The notes beneath the pieces were generated by a model, which saw only the letters and a list, made by a program, of their open reading frames with translations, made no database searches and was not told the DNA's origin. Position numbers and translations under genes: made by a program. A stretch of 64,000 nt of DNA from Mycogone perniciosa. Lineage: Eukaryota > Ascomycota > Sordariomycetes > Hypocreales > Hypocreaceae. Positions 1 through 12,738 of the stretch are shown here, piece after piece (position 1 is the stretch's first letter; each line of letters starts with the position of its first letter). Where the stretch lies: positions 310,001 to 374,000 of the forward strand of contig JAOALB010000032.1 of the NCBI GenBank assembly GCA_025331125.1, in the 5' to 3' direction.

Positions 1-73
1 GTATAAATATACATTCTCCCCGCAATGGGGGGACGTCATCCTCTTTGTGCACTCATGGCTAATGTTTGGACAG

Positions 74-3000
74 GAAGATGACGCCCCCCCTGCGGATCCC
101 CGCCTAACAAAGGCGGGAGGTCGGCTCGGATACATCAATACCGACTACTATTTGCCCAAAGCACGCTTAAGACATGCTCCCGAGAACCTCAAACCATACC
201 CTTATGACCCAAACACGTCCGTGGGTCCTGGCCCCCCGACCCAGATTCTAGTGACAAGATACAACCCACTGGTGTCATTTAACAAAGTGACAGCTATTTT
301 CGCGACTTTTGGTGAAATTGCTGAAAGCAGTAACAAAATGCACCCTGATACGGGTAGCTATCTTGGCTTTGCTACGATTCGATATCGCGATTCTAAACGC
401 CCAGATCGCCCACGTGTATCTGCCATCGAGGCTGCGAGACGGGCTGTTCGCACCCGTGGAATCAAAGTCGATGCCGATCTCGTCAAGGTGGAATATGATC
501 CTGAGGGTCGCAAGAGCCGTCTTATGTTGGAGGAGGTTTTGAAGAGGGACAGGGAAAAAATAGCAAAGGAGGCATCTCGGCCAAAAGTACCTCCAACCGG
601 TCCCAAGTCAACGACAGTTCCGGGCTTCGTGCGACCTCCACCGACAGCACCAAAGGGTCCGGCGGCGCAGCGCCAACTTCCAGTACCAGGACCACCACAA
701 ACAAGCACACCCCTACTACCATCACGGTCACTTACTGCGGTTGAAACACAAATCATCGCCCCGCAACTCTCCAACGAGCCCTATATCTTTGTTGGCAGCG
801 AGAGCGTTCCTACCTTGGCTAGTATAATACCTCATATGAAGAAGCGCCTAAAGAATTATGGATTCGAAGATGTTCGCCTCGACAAAACTGGGTTCTACAT
901 AGTTTTTCGCAACTCGTTTACCGGGCGAACCGAGGCAGAACGATGCTTTCGAGCGGTCAATCACACAGAATTCTTCAACTACAACATGGCAATGCAGCTC
1001 TGTTTACCTCGACCAACCCATTCGCATTCCACACGGAAACCGAGTCCCAGTCCTGAAAGATCTTCTGGGAAGGATCAGCGACCAGGAAAGGCAGAGTTGG
1101 ACAGAAGACGCCGGGAAGAGGAAACGGATCTTGAAGAAGAAAGGAGACAAAGAGCTAAAAATTTCGACCCGGTTATTGAGGCTGTGGAAGTGGTCCGGCG
1201 AGAAATGACTGAACACTTAATCCGTCATATTCGCACCCAGGTCGCCGCACCAGCATTGGCCGATTTCCTTGATCCTGCCAAGCATATCGCCAAGAGACGA
1301 AAACTCAACATAGAGCCCCCAGAAGCAGATGATGATGACTTTGTCTTCAACGGCGGAAACGAGAGCCCAAGGGTGGGAACTCCAAACTCGAGAGCAGATC
1401 CAATTGAGAGTCGAACGGCTCGTTTCGAAGCGAAGGCACTACCAAGGATACGCAAGACCAAGGTAAAGGGTCAGGCCCATCGCAGCGCCTTTGTCGATCC
1501 TTTTGCTCGTAAACGGGCGCCTGTGACGCGCCCCGCGTTCCGATCACTACATCATCGCCTAAAGAGCATGGATAGCGATTTCGAGTCTGATGATGACACC
1601 GATGCGAGAGTGTTTGCTGCCCATGATACCGAAGATCCGGAGTCACGGCCACGCAGTCGTATGAGTACCGATGATGAAGCTTCGAAGGATGATTTTGGAC
1701 AATGGGGTCCAATAGAAGATGACTCTATGACAGAGGTCAGCTTGAATGTTGATGGGTTGCTTGCCAAAAAAAGGAAACTGGAGCCTTCGATTGAGACATC
1801 CTTGAAACGTCAAAAGAAGTCGGATGAGGAGCTATTTGGAGTCAAGGTTGATCAAATTGACGCAACTTTCAAAGCCCCAGAAGATTCTGAGGATGCTGGT
1901 GCGGAGCCTGAAGTGACCGAGGAACTAGAAAGCAGTGTCTCGCGGGCTGAGACACCAGTGTCACAAACCGCCGCAAAGGGACCAAAAAAGAAGGCCGCCA
2001 AGACCAAAAAGAAGACCAAAAAACAACTGTTCGAAGAGCGAGAGGCTCTGAAAAAGCAACAGGAAGCAGAGTCTCAACGGGATGAAGTGGTTGAGCCACC
2101 GAAGACTGTGACAGAGGAACCAGTAGAAACTAGGCTGGTGACAGAGACAGAGAAATATGACGAAAAACTCTTTGCAAGGGAGCCTCTGATAGCGGCGCTG
2201 ACGTTCCCAGACGAATTCAAGCACGATACCGCTTCATTCGCAGATTTAGGCCTAGGTTCCAATGACGTCCCTGATCTCACCAAACTGCAAAAGAGATTCC
2301 AGATTGGAGAGATTGGCGATCCGGAACTTTGGTTGTGGAAACGCAACCGTGTCAGGGAGCTCAACTCGTCAGATGGTGCTCTGGATCATCCAGTTGCTAT
2401 CAGTGGTTACTACGTGTCGAATCCAACAGGTTGTGCGCGGACCGAAGGAATCAAGAAGATCCTCAACTCGGAAAAGTCCAAGTATCTACCACATCATATC
2501 AAGGTGCAAAAGGCTAGAGAAGAACGAGAGGCAATTTCCAAGAGAAGTGGCAAGGATGCTGCGGCGGCGGCGAATGAGGCGGCGAAGCTGACTGCAGAAA
2601 AATTGATCGCGAAGGGCAACTCTCGAGCAAACCGAGCAACCAACCGTCGATATGTGGCCGATCTCAACGACCAAAAGAAGACACTTGGCCAGGACTCCGA
2701 TGTGTTCAAATTCAATCAGCTTAAGAAGCGGAAGAAACCCGTTAAGTTTGCCCGCTCTGCCATCCATAACTGGGGTCTTTATGCAATGGAGAACATCAAC
2801 AAGGACGACATGATTATTGAGTATGTCGGCGAGGAAGTGCGCCAACAGATTGCTGAGATCCGGGAGAAGCGTTATCTCAAGAGCGGCATTGGTAGCAGTT
2901 ATCTGTTCCGGATTGACGACAACACCGTAATTGACGCAACGAAGAAGGGGGGCATTGCCAGGTTCATCAATCACAGTTGTATGCCGAACTGCACAGCCAA

Positions 3001-3218
3001 GATCATCAAGGTGGAAGGCAGCAAGCGAATTGTCATCTATGCTCTCCGTGACATTGCCATGAGTAAGTTGCTTATGTTTCCATGAGGATGTACGAAGGCT
3101 AACGGATTCTCCAGACGAAGAGTTGACATATGATTACAAATTTGAGCGAGAGATTGGCAGTTTGGACCGCATTCCCTGCCTCTGTGGTACAGCAGCGTGC
3201 AAGGGGTTCCTTAATTGA
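74..3218 (+). CDS. SET1: Histone H3K4 methyltransferase Set1 (COMPASS catalytic subunit), 5' end outside window
   Basis: Methylates histone H3 lysine 4 as the catalytic subunit of nuclear COMPASS. Exons are <74..3062 and 3115..3218; the 52-nt intron has GTAAGT and CTCCAG, and splicing gives AMNEELTYDYKFE. In order: Set1-type RRM (about 245-500, ILVTRYNPLVSF), second RNA-binding module (about 776-1010, EPYIFVGSESV), long charged low-complexity middle, N-SET (about 2400-2560), SET (about 2720-3150, with RFINHSCMPNC and ELTYDYKFE) and cysteine-rich post-SET ending CLCGTAACKGFLN. Bases 1-73 look like the end of an intron: they start GTATAA, carry CTAATG as branch site and end ACAG, just before the conserved DDAPPADPRL stretch. 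The N-terminus therefore lies upstream and the in-frame GTG at 47 is not a start. The SET core looks intact. Family assignment is secure. Confidence 0.95.
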
Positions 3219-4021
3219 TGCGCCTCCCTTTCTAGTATTTGGGTCAGTCTTGATATCGGACAAGTTTTATGAAGGGAGCTCGGCCTGGTAGTCGAGCGAG
3301 CGGAAGAGAATATGAGGTGGCAACAGCAGGGCATCTGACTGCTTAATGTGTTTATTTTATTTCGATGTCTCATTCGGCCCCTTTTACCGCCTGCTTTCGT
3401 CACATTCAACTATACGGCATGCATACAGGTTGAGTCTGGGGATAGGTTCTTCGGAGACAACAAAAGTGAATCGCTTTGGATCAATGGCTGGGTGCGGCGT
3501 TGGGGGTACAGCAAAGCAAACGCGGGTCGATGTTTGGAACCAGGTGGCAAGCAAGAGGGCCTCTGGCAGTTATGGAGCAACCCTATTTTAGGGGGAAAGA
3601 TAACAAAGAATGGATACACAGGAGGCGTGGAAGTGGTTTCACCCTACTTCGTGTGTCTTTAATTAAGTGACAGGGACGTCCTGATTATTTTGTACATGTA
3701 TGCAATGGAGTTGCTCAGCGAGGGGGGCAAGGGGCTGGTGACGGCGTAGAAAGTCGGTGCCCTTCTGTCAACAGTGGGAGGCTGGGAAGATGTGTAGTGT
3801 CGTCTTGATCATCTCACAAGCGACTGCCGCTCAACTCGGCTATGATCAATCACAAGATGCTAAGCTCTCTGTGCTGCGATTGTGCCAATAGTAACACACC
3901 TAACTAGTGATATATAACGCTTCGCTCCTCTATTAACACAACAATTAATTATTTGACAAAGGTGCAACTGACCAATATTGCAACAGCATGTTAATCGAGG
4001 TTTTGTCTGTTTCAATTCCAG
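3219..4021. other. Intergenic, convergent 3' ends
   Basis: This 0.8 kb lies between the 3' ends of SET1 (+) and the next gene (-). It should hold both 3' UTRs and terminators. Small ORFs here lack splice-supported continuation or recognisable motifs. Confidence 0.6.
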
Positions 4022-4724
4022 TCATCGGTCTCTGCGTCGCCCCTGAGAAGAACTATCACCTTGAGGTGCTCGAGGTCCCAGCATCCAATCCTGCATGGCA
4101 AGCCACTCGCTCCAGTTGGCTTCTGCAGCTTGGATCTCTTTCTCTGTAGTCCCCTGGAGAGGCCGTAAGAAGGGAATGATCTGGCCACCCTCCATGTCAT
4201 AGCTAGCCTTGACCTTGACCCAGGTCTCGCTCTTCGCGGCGAAGAGATAGTTTCTCCGCTCGTTTTCGTGAATGGCGCCGATACCGGCAGCCCAGTCATC
4301 GCCAAAGAAGCCGTGAAGGATAGGCAGAGAGTCGAACCCCGTGGCGACGAGGCGGCGGACGTAGGGGACCAGAGAGGTGTCAGAGGCTGTCGGGGATTGA
4401 GCCTGCTCGGCTGAAGGAGTAGGATTCTTTTGAAAAGGTAGCTGGATATTGATACTGGCAGCAACAGCCTGAACGGCATTGGTATGCTGAGCGTGGTCGT
4501 GGAAGAAGCGAAGGCAGGACTGATACTTGGGATACCAATCAAATATGTCGAACTGTGTTTCCTGAAATGGCTGGACGAAGTCGTTAGTTCTTGTTTGGAG
4601 CGTAGGAATGAGTGTGGGCCCTCTAATAGCCAAAATATCCAACTGGCTCAGAAAGTCGAGGTGGATATCAAATGGCAGTCAGATGGAGCTAGATGTATAG
4701 GAGACTTACATGTTGAAACGACAT
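4022..4724 (-). CDS. Conserved fungal protein of unknown function (211 aa)
   Basis: Two exons on the minus strand: 4724..4710 (MSFQH) and 4642..4022. The intron begins GTAAGT and ends GAGCCAG. The protein starts MSFQHLDILAIRGPTLIPTL, followed by an aromatic stretch (FDIFDWYPKYQSCLRFF) and INIQLPFQKNP. I recognise this N-terminal pattern as a conserved protein of filamentous ascomycetes but know no assigned function. No signal peptide, membrane segment or catalytic motif is visible. The ATG at 4724 sits in a favourable context (CACCATGTC). The tail is rich in Ser, Gln and Arg. Gene model confidence is high; function is open. Confidence 0.75.
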
Positions 4725-6322
4725 GGTGACCAATTTGAGGACAGGATTTCTTCAAAGTGGACGTGGAACTCCTTGCTAAGCTAAGGGACCACCGTATGAT
4801 ATATTCTGGAGGTCCTATCTCGATGAGGCGAACATAGACGAAGGGAGATTGGGCAAATAATTAGTGAGCCCGATGTTCTGGACTTGGTTGGACTGATTTT
4901 GTCCACCTGATCTGGGGCTGATTAGCCAGAGTTCGGGGGTCAGTAAGGGAGTGTACCGTGAATCAATTCGCTCTAATTATCGGAACGACGACTATCGTGT
5001 CAGATACAATCGTTGTGGCCAGGTGGGAGACGCAAGTCTGCCACGGGGCTCATTCATCCACCCGCTCACCTGTTTGCTTACAGCCTCGGCAGTATCTATT
5101 CAGAGCAAAAGGACCCAGAAAAAAAAGATCACATCAATACGCCCTGGACTGATAGAGACCAGTAGTCGGTTCCCTTGTTTTGGGGTGGGGTGTGATGGTG
5201 TTGAAGTTCTTCTTGTTTTCAAAAAGTAATGTGTATGTATTTATTTTTTTTGCCATAAAAGACTCATTAGGAGTGCTAAGGCCAGCAGGAAATATGCCAG
5301 TGTTGAATGAGGAGGGGAAGAGAGTCGTACGTATATCATGCATGCAAACCCAACCAATACCAGTCAGTAGATGGCCAACCCCTGTTGCACTATGCTATTC
5401 AGACAGATGTGGACAAAAGTAAAGGCTCGGAGGTTGGACTAAGACCAATGGGATGCGGAAATTGGAAGCGGCTAGTACTCGTAGATCGAAAGATGCATCC
5501 TCAGCGAACAGCAAAGTGGAGGAGGCTTTGGTGCGGAGATGGGACATGGCTCAGCAGAGATCTGCCGCCACTGGGTAGGGCAGCATCTAACCACCCACCT
5601 ATTAGTGCCTTGATGAATGGAGACAATATGCATGTTGTACAACCCTGACTGACGGACCGTCCTGTTATGTTGACGGGCAGTGGAGATCGGCAGCATGTCT
5701 GGAATCGTGCATACAGGGCCAGTCCAAGTTCCATCCTGCTAGTCCCACAGCTGCCGCAGATGGCCTTTTGTCTCTATTCTTTGTACGAGTACGGAATAGC
5801 GCGCGTGGAAATCCATGTTGCCTATTAATAACAGCCATCAGCGTGGGTATTCGGGGAATAAATATTTACAACGCAGTTTGAACAAAATACCATAATTCTC
5901 CATTGTTAGTCACTGGCTAGTCCAGCCTCGGATGCATCATGAATGCCCTCTTGGAATATGGGAGGCATTGATATTCCATGGACCAATCACCTGTCAATAT
6001 GCTTCCGGGATACAGAAGAGAGGAGAGGGTGCAGGCTTGGAACTGATTCCACACGATGATGCCAGGAACTCAAGATGCCTAGACAAGGAGGTTTATAGAG
6101 GGTCCACTTGCCATTATTGTGCCTGCCAGGGGTGGCAAAAAGCCTGCGAGTCCCAGCACACCTGTTTCGGATCCCATTCAAATGACAATTCATGAGCGCG
6201 TACGAGGAGTACTCCGTACTCGTAGCGGCAATGTCAGGGGAGGGGCATCGTGGGTCGCACTACCAACCTGTGGCAAGGCAAGTATGCAGCCGCCTTGGCC
6301 TATGTACTACAAATGTTGCCAG

Positions 6323-6360
6323 AGCACCGCACCGCACCGCACTGAACCGCATCGCATCGG
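6323..6360. repeat. Short CCGCA-type tandem repeat
   Basis: Three near-perfect CACCG/CCGCA units followed by CCGCATCGCATCGG form a small imperfect pentanucleotide array in non-coding DNA. Confidence 0.7.
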
Positions 6361-7394
6361 CATTTGATTGACGTACAGGCGAGATGTCGGTAGTGCTAGC
6401 CTATGAGATTAAGAAAAGGGGGAAGGGGGGAGAGGGGAGGGGGCAATGCCCAGAGAGAACAAACCCGAGTGGGCCAGCAAGTTGGCCGCTCGTAAGTCAT
6501 CCACTCGTAAATTGCTCGATAAGGAATCGCCAGTGATGACTGAGCCTAACATGTGTAGACTCGGCTTCGTTGAAACACAATGACACCCCGCCAGTTCGGG
6601 TGGTCTGGGATTGCCCAGCTTGAGACTGATGGTGGGATGGCCATGATGAAGATCCAAGAGGCCTGCGGGTTGGCCGTATTGAAAGTCCCCTTCTTGCTCA
6701 GCAGCAGAACCGAACCAAATTCCATAACAAACGCCGTTCAAGGAAGTAATCCACGTCCCATCATGCACATCAGAACTGCCGGTAGCGTTTTCTGATGAGG
6801 CTCTGAAAAAGCACATCGTCCTGCTGCTATTAGCGAGCACTTGTAACTTGACTGTTGATATGCAGGTTTGCTTGCGTACGGAGCACTAGTAGTATGCCAC
6901 CGCGGCCTCTAATAGTATACGAGTACCGACCGACGTGACTCGGCTCCAGAGGACAAGGATGAGCTTTGGAGAAGGGAGACCACTCGCCCGGTAAGGCAGA
7001 ACAGGGCAGGACATGGCGTGAGGATGTCGCCGACAGATGTAAAGCTAGCGAACCGTTACGGCCGAACATCTACTTCGTAGCATCTTGTTGGTCATAGTGG
7101 GGCCGTTTTCAGCTCTGGTTGACCAGAACCCATGTCTTTCATTCTCTCCAAGCTCAGCCTCCTTTTCCCCTTCCTGTGCCAACCTGCATGCGAGAACCTG
7201 CATCGCCGCCCATCTTGTGATGTTGACTCCGTACTCCTGGTCGTGAGCCTTGCGTCTAGTGCGTATTAGGTTAGCCAGGGCTTGCCCGGAATGTGGCGGT
7301 GGATCTCAACGTCTTTGGAAATGAGGCAGGCGACCTTGACAAGCGGGGTGGTCACATGTACACAAAGGAAAGAAGCAATCGCAATGGCCAGAGC

Positions 7395-7431
7395 GTACCG
7401 TGTGTACGAGTACCGTGTACCGTGTACATGG
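7395..7431. repeat. GTACCGT tandem
   Basis: GTACCGT occurs three times around GTGTACGAG, giving a short palindromic, GTAC-rich tract in non-coding DNA. Confidence 0.6.
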
Positions 7432-8086
7432 TAGTAGTAAAGAGCCAGGACTAACTAAAGCCGGTTAAAAGCCGGGCTTGACAATTGGTTCTAGCGAGGC
7501 AGGCGCCAAATACCATCAATGAAGGGGCAGTCAATTTCAACAACTACTACGAAGTACTAAGGTAACTTGTATTACTAGTACCAGGTCAGGTATCCCTACT
7601 GCTACTCGTAGGCTTCGGCAGTGCTAATGGATCATATATATACCTACGTTGTCATATTCGGCAGGCTATGCCATAATGGTAAATGTCTGCATAGATCGTC
7701 TGCAGACAACAAGATTAATCTGAGATGGCCGACCACCAATAGACAGCCATAGCCGCCCACCGTCACAATCTCAAATCACTCAATTCCCGGCGTACCGTAT
7801 ACAGTACCCCTGCACCGTCAGGTAGGTACTAGTACTTAGCTGGTGTGGCTGACATCCGCCTTTACGAGTAAAAGACACTTGAAGCTCCTGTCGCCATGGG
7901 CTTAAATGTCACTCAGGAGGCGGCATGACGAGACGACGGTATGTACTACTAGGCGGTAATTGGTGTATCGGTGAGCATGTTGGCTTCTACTCGTACTCGT
8001 AGTCATCGTGTACATTGAAATGGAGCTGCTTGGCAAAAAGCAACAACTGTCTATACGTATGGAGTACTTTTAAGTCACAAATGCTG

Positions 8087-8108
8087 GTAGTAGTACGAGT
8101 ACTACTAC
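8087..8108. repeat. Perfect 10-bp inverted repeat, 2-nt spacer
   Basis: Arm GTAGTAGTAC, spacer GA, arm GTACTACTAC. It is non-coding and related to the GTAC-rich words spread through this region. Confidence 0.7.
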
Positions 8109-10326
8109 ATACCTACATTACTGGTGATGTGCAGTTTAGCAGGCAGGTATGTCATCTCCTGATGCATGTATCCGTCAATGACGGGATGTTGTTAGACCCG
8201 CGCACTTCTGTCGTAATCACCAGCACAGTTGACTACCGGTTCCAACTCATTATGCAGTGACAAGTTCGGCCAGCTTCCTCCAGCCTAAACTTGTGTCCAG
8301 TGTATCGATAAACCACCCAGTGGCGATTTTCGATCACCACATGCTCATCTCAGGTCCATCACGAATCATGCCCATAATTGTGCACATATTATACACTTGA
8401 CTGACAGAGGATTGGGGACTTTTACTATCTTGTTATATTGTTAAATAAACACCAGCTAGATAAGCATCATCTTTGGTAATGAGAGTAATCTACTGTAATA
8501 ATAGTCATAGTAGTGTATGGCAATGAGGGTAATAGGGTAATTCGAGTTGGCTACGGGTACTCCGTAATAGTACAGCAATCATCATGTGTTTGCGGACCCT
8601 GTTGAATATTGTCCCCTCCCCCCCTCTTGGGGAAACGTTTAGGGAGACAGCAAGGACGGAGCACATACTAATACGAAGGAGTGTGTCTCATACCGGACCA
8701 GAACTTCCGAATCTATCATTTGCTTATGCTAATAACGTACGTAATGTATTGGTAATACTCCATACTTCTACGTACTACTATTAGATAATACCTAGGTAAT
8801 AGTGTATTGGCACGGATCAAGCAAACTGCAAATGAAGCACCCAACATCATTCCACTCACAGAAGTCTCATCGAAATGCAGCCTCATTGACGGTTACAGAG
8901 TCCCACATCGTCTCTCTTTGGCAATCAATGGATTTCCCTCTGCGTTTCCTCTTTTGGTTTGGGCCCAACGGGTGGCCTATTGTCCGTCGTGCTTGAGGAA
9001 TAATCCGAGACACGTTGGGCCGGGTGGATCTTGCCTAGGCCAGGTTAACTAGTGCATAGCTTCACGCCATACTGCCACACCAGGCCAAGCATTCAGCTAT
9101 GCAGGGTCTCAGGGCTTCCAAGAAAGCGACGATGGCTGTCTGTACGAGTATGGAACATCGCCAAAATCGTCGAGTGTCCGCTGATGAAATGGCGTGCGAG
9201 CCACCATTACCTGCTTGTCAGATGGAGGACCAATCGATCCATTTACCCAACCCCTGGTATATGCAACCCGATCGTGCGGGGGCTCCAGACAGGCTGGCTG
9301 GATTGATCCATTGAGAACATTCGCAAGAATCTCCGTTTCTGTTCCCATCACGTGGCGGCCTAGGATAAGACCGCCCGCGCCGTCCGTCTTACCCTTGCCC
9401 TTCTCTGTCCTTGTCTTCTCTTTTCTCCTCGTATTGCGTCATAGCTTTGAATTTGATTTACGGAGTACGGAGTACATGGACCAAAATCATCCACGGACGA
9501 TATGCCATGCAATGCATGACTCTACGCTGAGGCGCACTGTTGGTACAGCTGTGCTCTGTCTCCTCTTCATCGTTTAGAGAGGCTTGGTCAACTACCAATA
9601 GGTCATCAGCAGATAATACCTGTTTATTCGAGGAGAGCTGCAAGAATGCTTCGGCCAAGGCTCCCCTGCAATTTCAAGTTAGAGAGAGTTCTCTACGTCC
9701 CTGAATGGTGCCGTTTTTCAAAGACATTCGCCCCTTACCGTCCACGGGCGAAGGGAATCATTGTAAACCAGTACTAAGAAGGCTGTGGGGAATTTTCTAT
9801 TATTGTTCTATTTACTTCGTATCCTGCATGAGTAAACTGACCTGGCTGATTTCACATGGCCCTTGACGAAGACGAGCTTAGGATTTTTGTGAATGCGATT
9901 ATATCCTAAAATGCTCTAGAATGTGCGCATCGAGGTGTTTTGCGCAACGAATCAACGATCATGAGTCATAGTCACTTAATCCCTGATCAGCTGCGGTTGT
10001 GGTACTCAGCAGCAGACAAGAGGAAACTCCCATTGAGGTTACAACTTCAAATTTGCATCTCGAAGCCACCTAGCGCTGTCCTACGACAATTTGCAATTGG
10101 TGAAACCTTGCCGGCTGATCTCCCCATTTGCCGACAAAAATAACGACGAGGAGCAAACAACACTGAGCAATCATCCCCCCTCTCCTCGCGGAACGTGCTC
10201 CAATGCACTTCGTCCACCTTGGCTCGGGGGTATGAGGCTTTGAAATCTGGTCTCTCTGGTTGATTAGCCCCCAAGCCACCTCTCCCGATCCATAATCAGG
10301 CAGATTTCCTTTTCCCAGCCTCAATC

Positions 10327-11322
10327 ATGAGTGACATGGAGGATCAGCAACCACAACGGCGGGCGTATATGCATATGCATGGCTTGGGGATTCGCGAGAC
10401 AAGCACAAAGGCGAATGCCCTGCAGCTGAGACATGCCTCTCCATCGATTGTTGCACCCTCAACTTTGGAAACATGCGGCTTTATCTCAGGCAATCCTGGT
10501 AATGTCGTGGCATTTCATTTGTGGTTGAGAGGCCGCTGACCAGGACTCAGATTACCCCCTGACTTGCCACCCACGCCAGATGTGTGCGAGAGACCCGATG
10601 CGCAGTCTTGTTGCGTGCTGCTGGAACGCGATCCAAGGCACTTGTGATGTCTCAACCAGATGTCTCGACAGGACTCAGTCCCAACTGGAGAATGTATTTG
10701 ATGGATTGGACATGGTGTGGTTAGTCCCTGCCATAGATAGACTCTTTGGCCATTCTATTCTAATAGGCCCACCGCCGAGACTGGGCTTGGGCTGACTTCC
10801 TGATATAGTTTCGATCAACGTGCACCATATTGCAAGACAGATGTTTTTAGCGGCGATCCGGAACTAAGTGGCTACTCTCTCTTTATTTGCGACACCGACA
10901 AAATCACGGAGACGGTTCTCCGTTATATCCCGACGTCAAGCGTGGAACCAACGCTGGTGCCCTCTTCTGAAGTAGCAAGTTCACATGCGAATTATACATC
11001 TATCACAGAAGACATATCGGCCGTTTCTTCGACGTCGGTGTCTACCATTGTTGGGGCTGTGGTGGGTAGTGTTGGTCAGTCTATTCTAGGGAAAGGGGCT
11101 ATCGCTTACTCGGCATTATCTGACTCTGGCGTTCATTCAGGGGCATTGGCTGCAGTGGGCGCCAGCATCTGGGTCTTATGGCAGCTAAGGAAGAGTCGTC
11201 GAGAACTATCTGCACGGGGTAAACCCGCACATACGGCCAGATCATCACATTTTCATAATGGGCCAGCCACATCCCTGGGAGGGCATTCTCTACCGGCTGA
11301 GCTACCATGCAACCGGATGTGA
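10327..11322 (+). CDS. Cysteine-rich single-pass membrane protein, Ser/Thr stalk (262 aa)
   Basis: Four exons: 10327..10498, 10551..10719, 10809..11074, 11141..11322. The ectodomain begins TLETCGFISGNP and carries about ten spaced cysteines (LTCHPRQMC, ACCWN, CDVSTRC, CFDQRAPYC, FIC). A Ser/Thr-rich stalk follows, then one membrane segment near residues 192-218 (TIVGAVVGSVGALAAVGASIWVLW) and a basic cytoplasmic start (RKSRRE). The order resembles fungal cell-surface proteins with an ETCGF/YxxGxP cysteine domain, whose role is unproven; a wall-sensor role is only a guess. No signal peptide follows the chosen ATG, so an upstream exon may be missing. The last intron (66 nt) has no in-frame stop and interrupts the membrane segment. 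It stands alone at the edge of the gene-poor region. Confidence 0.65.
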
Positions 11323-12040
11323 AGTTCCAAGGAGGCATAACAGCGTTTGTTACTCGTGGGCCCCTTATCGTCAAGCTTTTCGTCAAGCATGCAACACGAT
11401 TAGGTTCGAAATTCCGCCATAGGCCGCCTTAAGAAGACAGCAGGCTGGCGCTGGCGAATCTGAGGGAAGTATCTCACGCCGGTTTTCCGCATCTTGAACA
11501 GAAAAGGTGAAGCCTAGGCCGTTTGTTGGGAGAGCTTGAAATTCATGGAGTCGAACAATCAAGACAACTCGTGTTTAAAGAGAACAAGGGAAACGGATAA
11601 TTCGTGGCCCAAAAAGGTTCCTTAACGACAGCTGAAATCATACTATTCTGTTCCAATATAAACAAACATTCGAGGCAGCTAAGTATTAATGGACTAATTT
11701 TTCTTTGGAATGGAGGGATTAACTAGGCACGACTAGCCGTCTGCTAGGTATTGCCATAACGGGGGTGTTGTAGTTCTTATAGGGTTACTTTAGTCATTAC
11801 TAACGAGAAGGATGCTATTGGGTCGGACCCTCGGTGACTCGGATCCTTCACTATCGATGCCTCAAGCAGTATAGGATCCCACATTGATGATATCAACAAG
11901 CGAAATCAAATCACCCTGGGCAAGGATTTCCGAAAATATTTTCACTCGGTATCGTACTGTCAAATCCGGTATGACTTTTGCCTTGTCGCCAGCGTAATTG
12001 TGTTTGCCCGCTCAAGTCTCTGACTGACATAGAATAGACA
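11323..12040. other. Intergenic
   Basis: AT-rich DNA between two plus-strand genes, presumably the 3' UTR of the first and the promoter of the DUF4202 gene. No feature was recognised. Confidence 0.5.
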
Positions 12041-12738
12041 ATGATGACTAAACTGCCCTCTCTCTCATCTGAATACTGCCAGGCGCTCCAGCTCATTGAC
12101 GATGCTCACTCCCAAGATACCAGAACTGTTGAAGGACTCGATGGTGCAGCAACTGTTCCATACGAGCTGCATTACGCCCGAAAGATGACGCGGTGGCTTG
12201 AAGCTCGCTGTCCATCTGCTCCGCCAGTGCTTCAGTTGGCATGTAGAGCACAGCACTTCAAGAGGTATTGTTGACCGACCCTAGATTTCAAGAGTTGATG
12301 TGGGTCAGTGTCAGCTCACAGCACACCACTAGATGGGAGATTCCTAGAAGCAGCTTCCCTATGACTCGGCCTGGCTACCTGACATGGCGAGCGAAACTCA
12401 AGGCTCAGGCTGCGAAGCAGATAGCCGATCTGTTGGCCTCACCCTCAATCGTGCCGCAAATCCCGGAAAAGGACCGTGAGCGGGTAGCGGCATTAATCCG
12501 CAAGGAGAACTTGAGCACAGACGAGGAGACGCAAGTTCTGGAGGATGTTGCCTGTCTGGTGTTTTTGGATGACCAGTTCGACGATTTCGAAAAGAGGCCG
12601 GAAATTGATGAGGAGAAGATGATTGAAATTCTGCGCAAGACTTGGGGTAAGATGAGCGAACCTGGAAGGCAGCTGGCGTTGGAAATGGATCTGAGTGGGA
12701 GGGCGAAGACGCTTATTGGCAAGGCACTGCAAGCGTAG
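12041..12738 (+). CDS. DUF4202 family protein (209 aa)
   Basis: Two exons, 12041..12264 and 12333..12738, joined in frame to read CRAQHFKRWEIPRSSFPMTR. The pattern HYARKMTRWLE, then a His-containing CRAQH, WEIPR, GYLTWR and a late acidic LVFLDDQFDDF segment matches DUF4202 proteins of bacteria and fungi. These are small soluble proteins with conserved His and Asp, which suggests a metal-dependent fold, but no activity is established as far as I know. No targeting signal is seen. Two adjacent ATGs (12041 and 12044) are possible starts. Length is normal for the family. Confidence 0.8.

Larger units (their letters stand above)
4725..10326. other. Gene-poor 5.6-kb intergenic region
   Basis: I find no gene I can support here. 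ORFs are short, many need non-ATG starts, and none shows a family motif or a splice-consistent extension. The stretch holds exact TACTCCGTA/TACGGAGTA motifs at 6210, 8558, 9459 and 9466, related GTACGAGTAC words, a pentamer-like repeat (6323-6360), a GTACCGT tandem (7395-7431) and an inverted repeat (8087-8108). No transposase, reverse transcriptase or long terminal repeat was recognised. The left edge includes the promoter of the minus-strand gene at 4724. Confidence 0.55.

Noticed and set aside
6409..6840. 143-codon minus-strand ORF in the gene-poor block
   Set aside because: No recognisable domain, no splice-consistent extension, tail of Pro/Ser from a purine-rich tract; probably chance.
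9194..9577. 127-codon plus-strand ORF with a hydrophobic middle
   Set aside because: Contains several dispersed motifs and a CT-rich run that creates the hydrophobic residues; no homology pattern.
11401..11420. GGTTCGAAATTCC, similar to a tRNA B box
   Set aside because: No matching A box, acceptor stem or anticodon arm at proper spacing.
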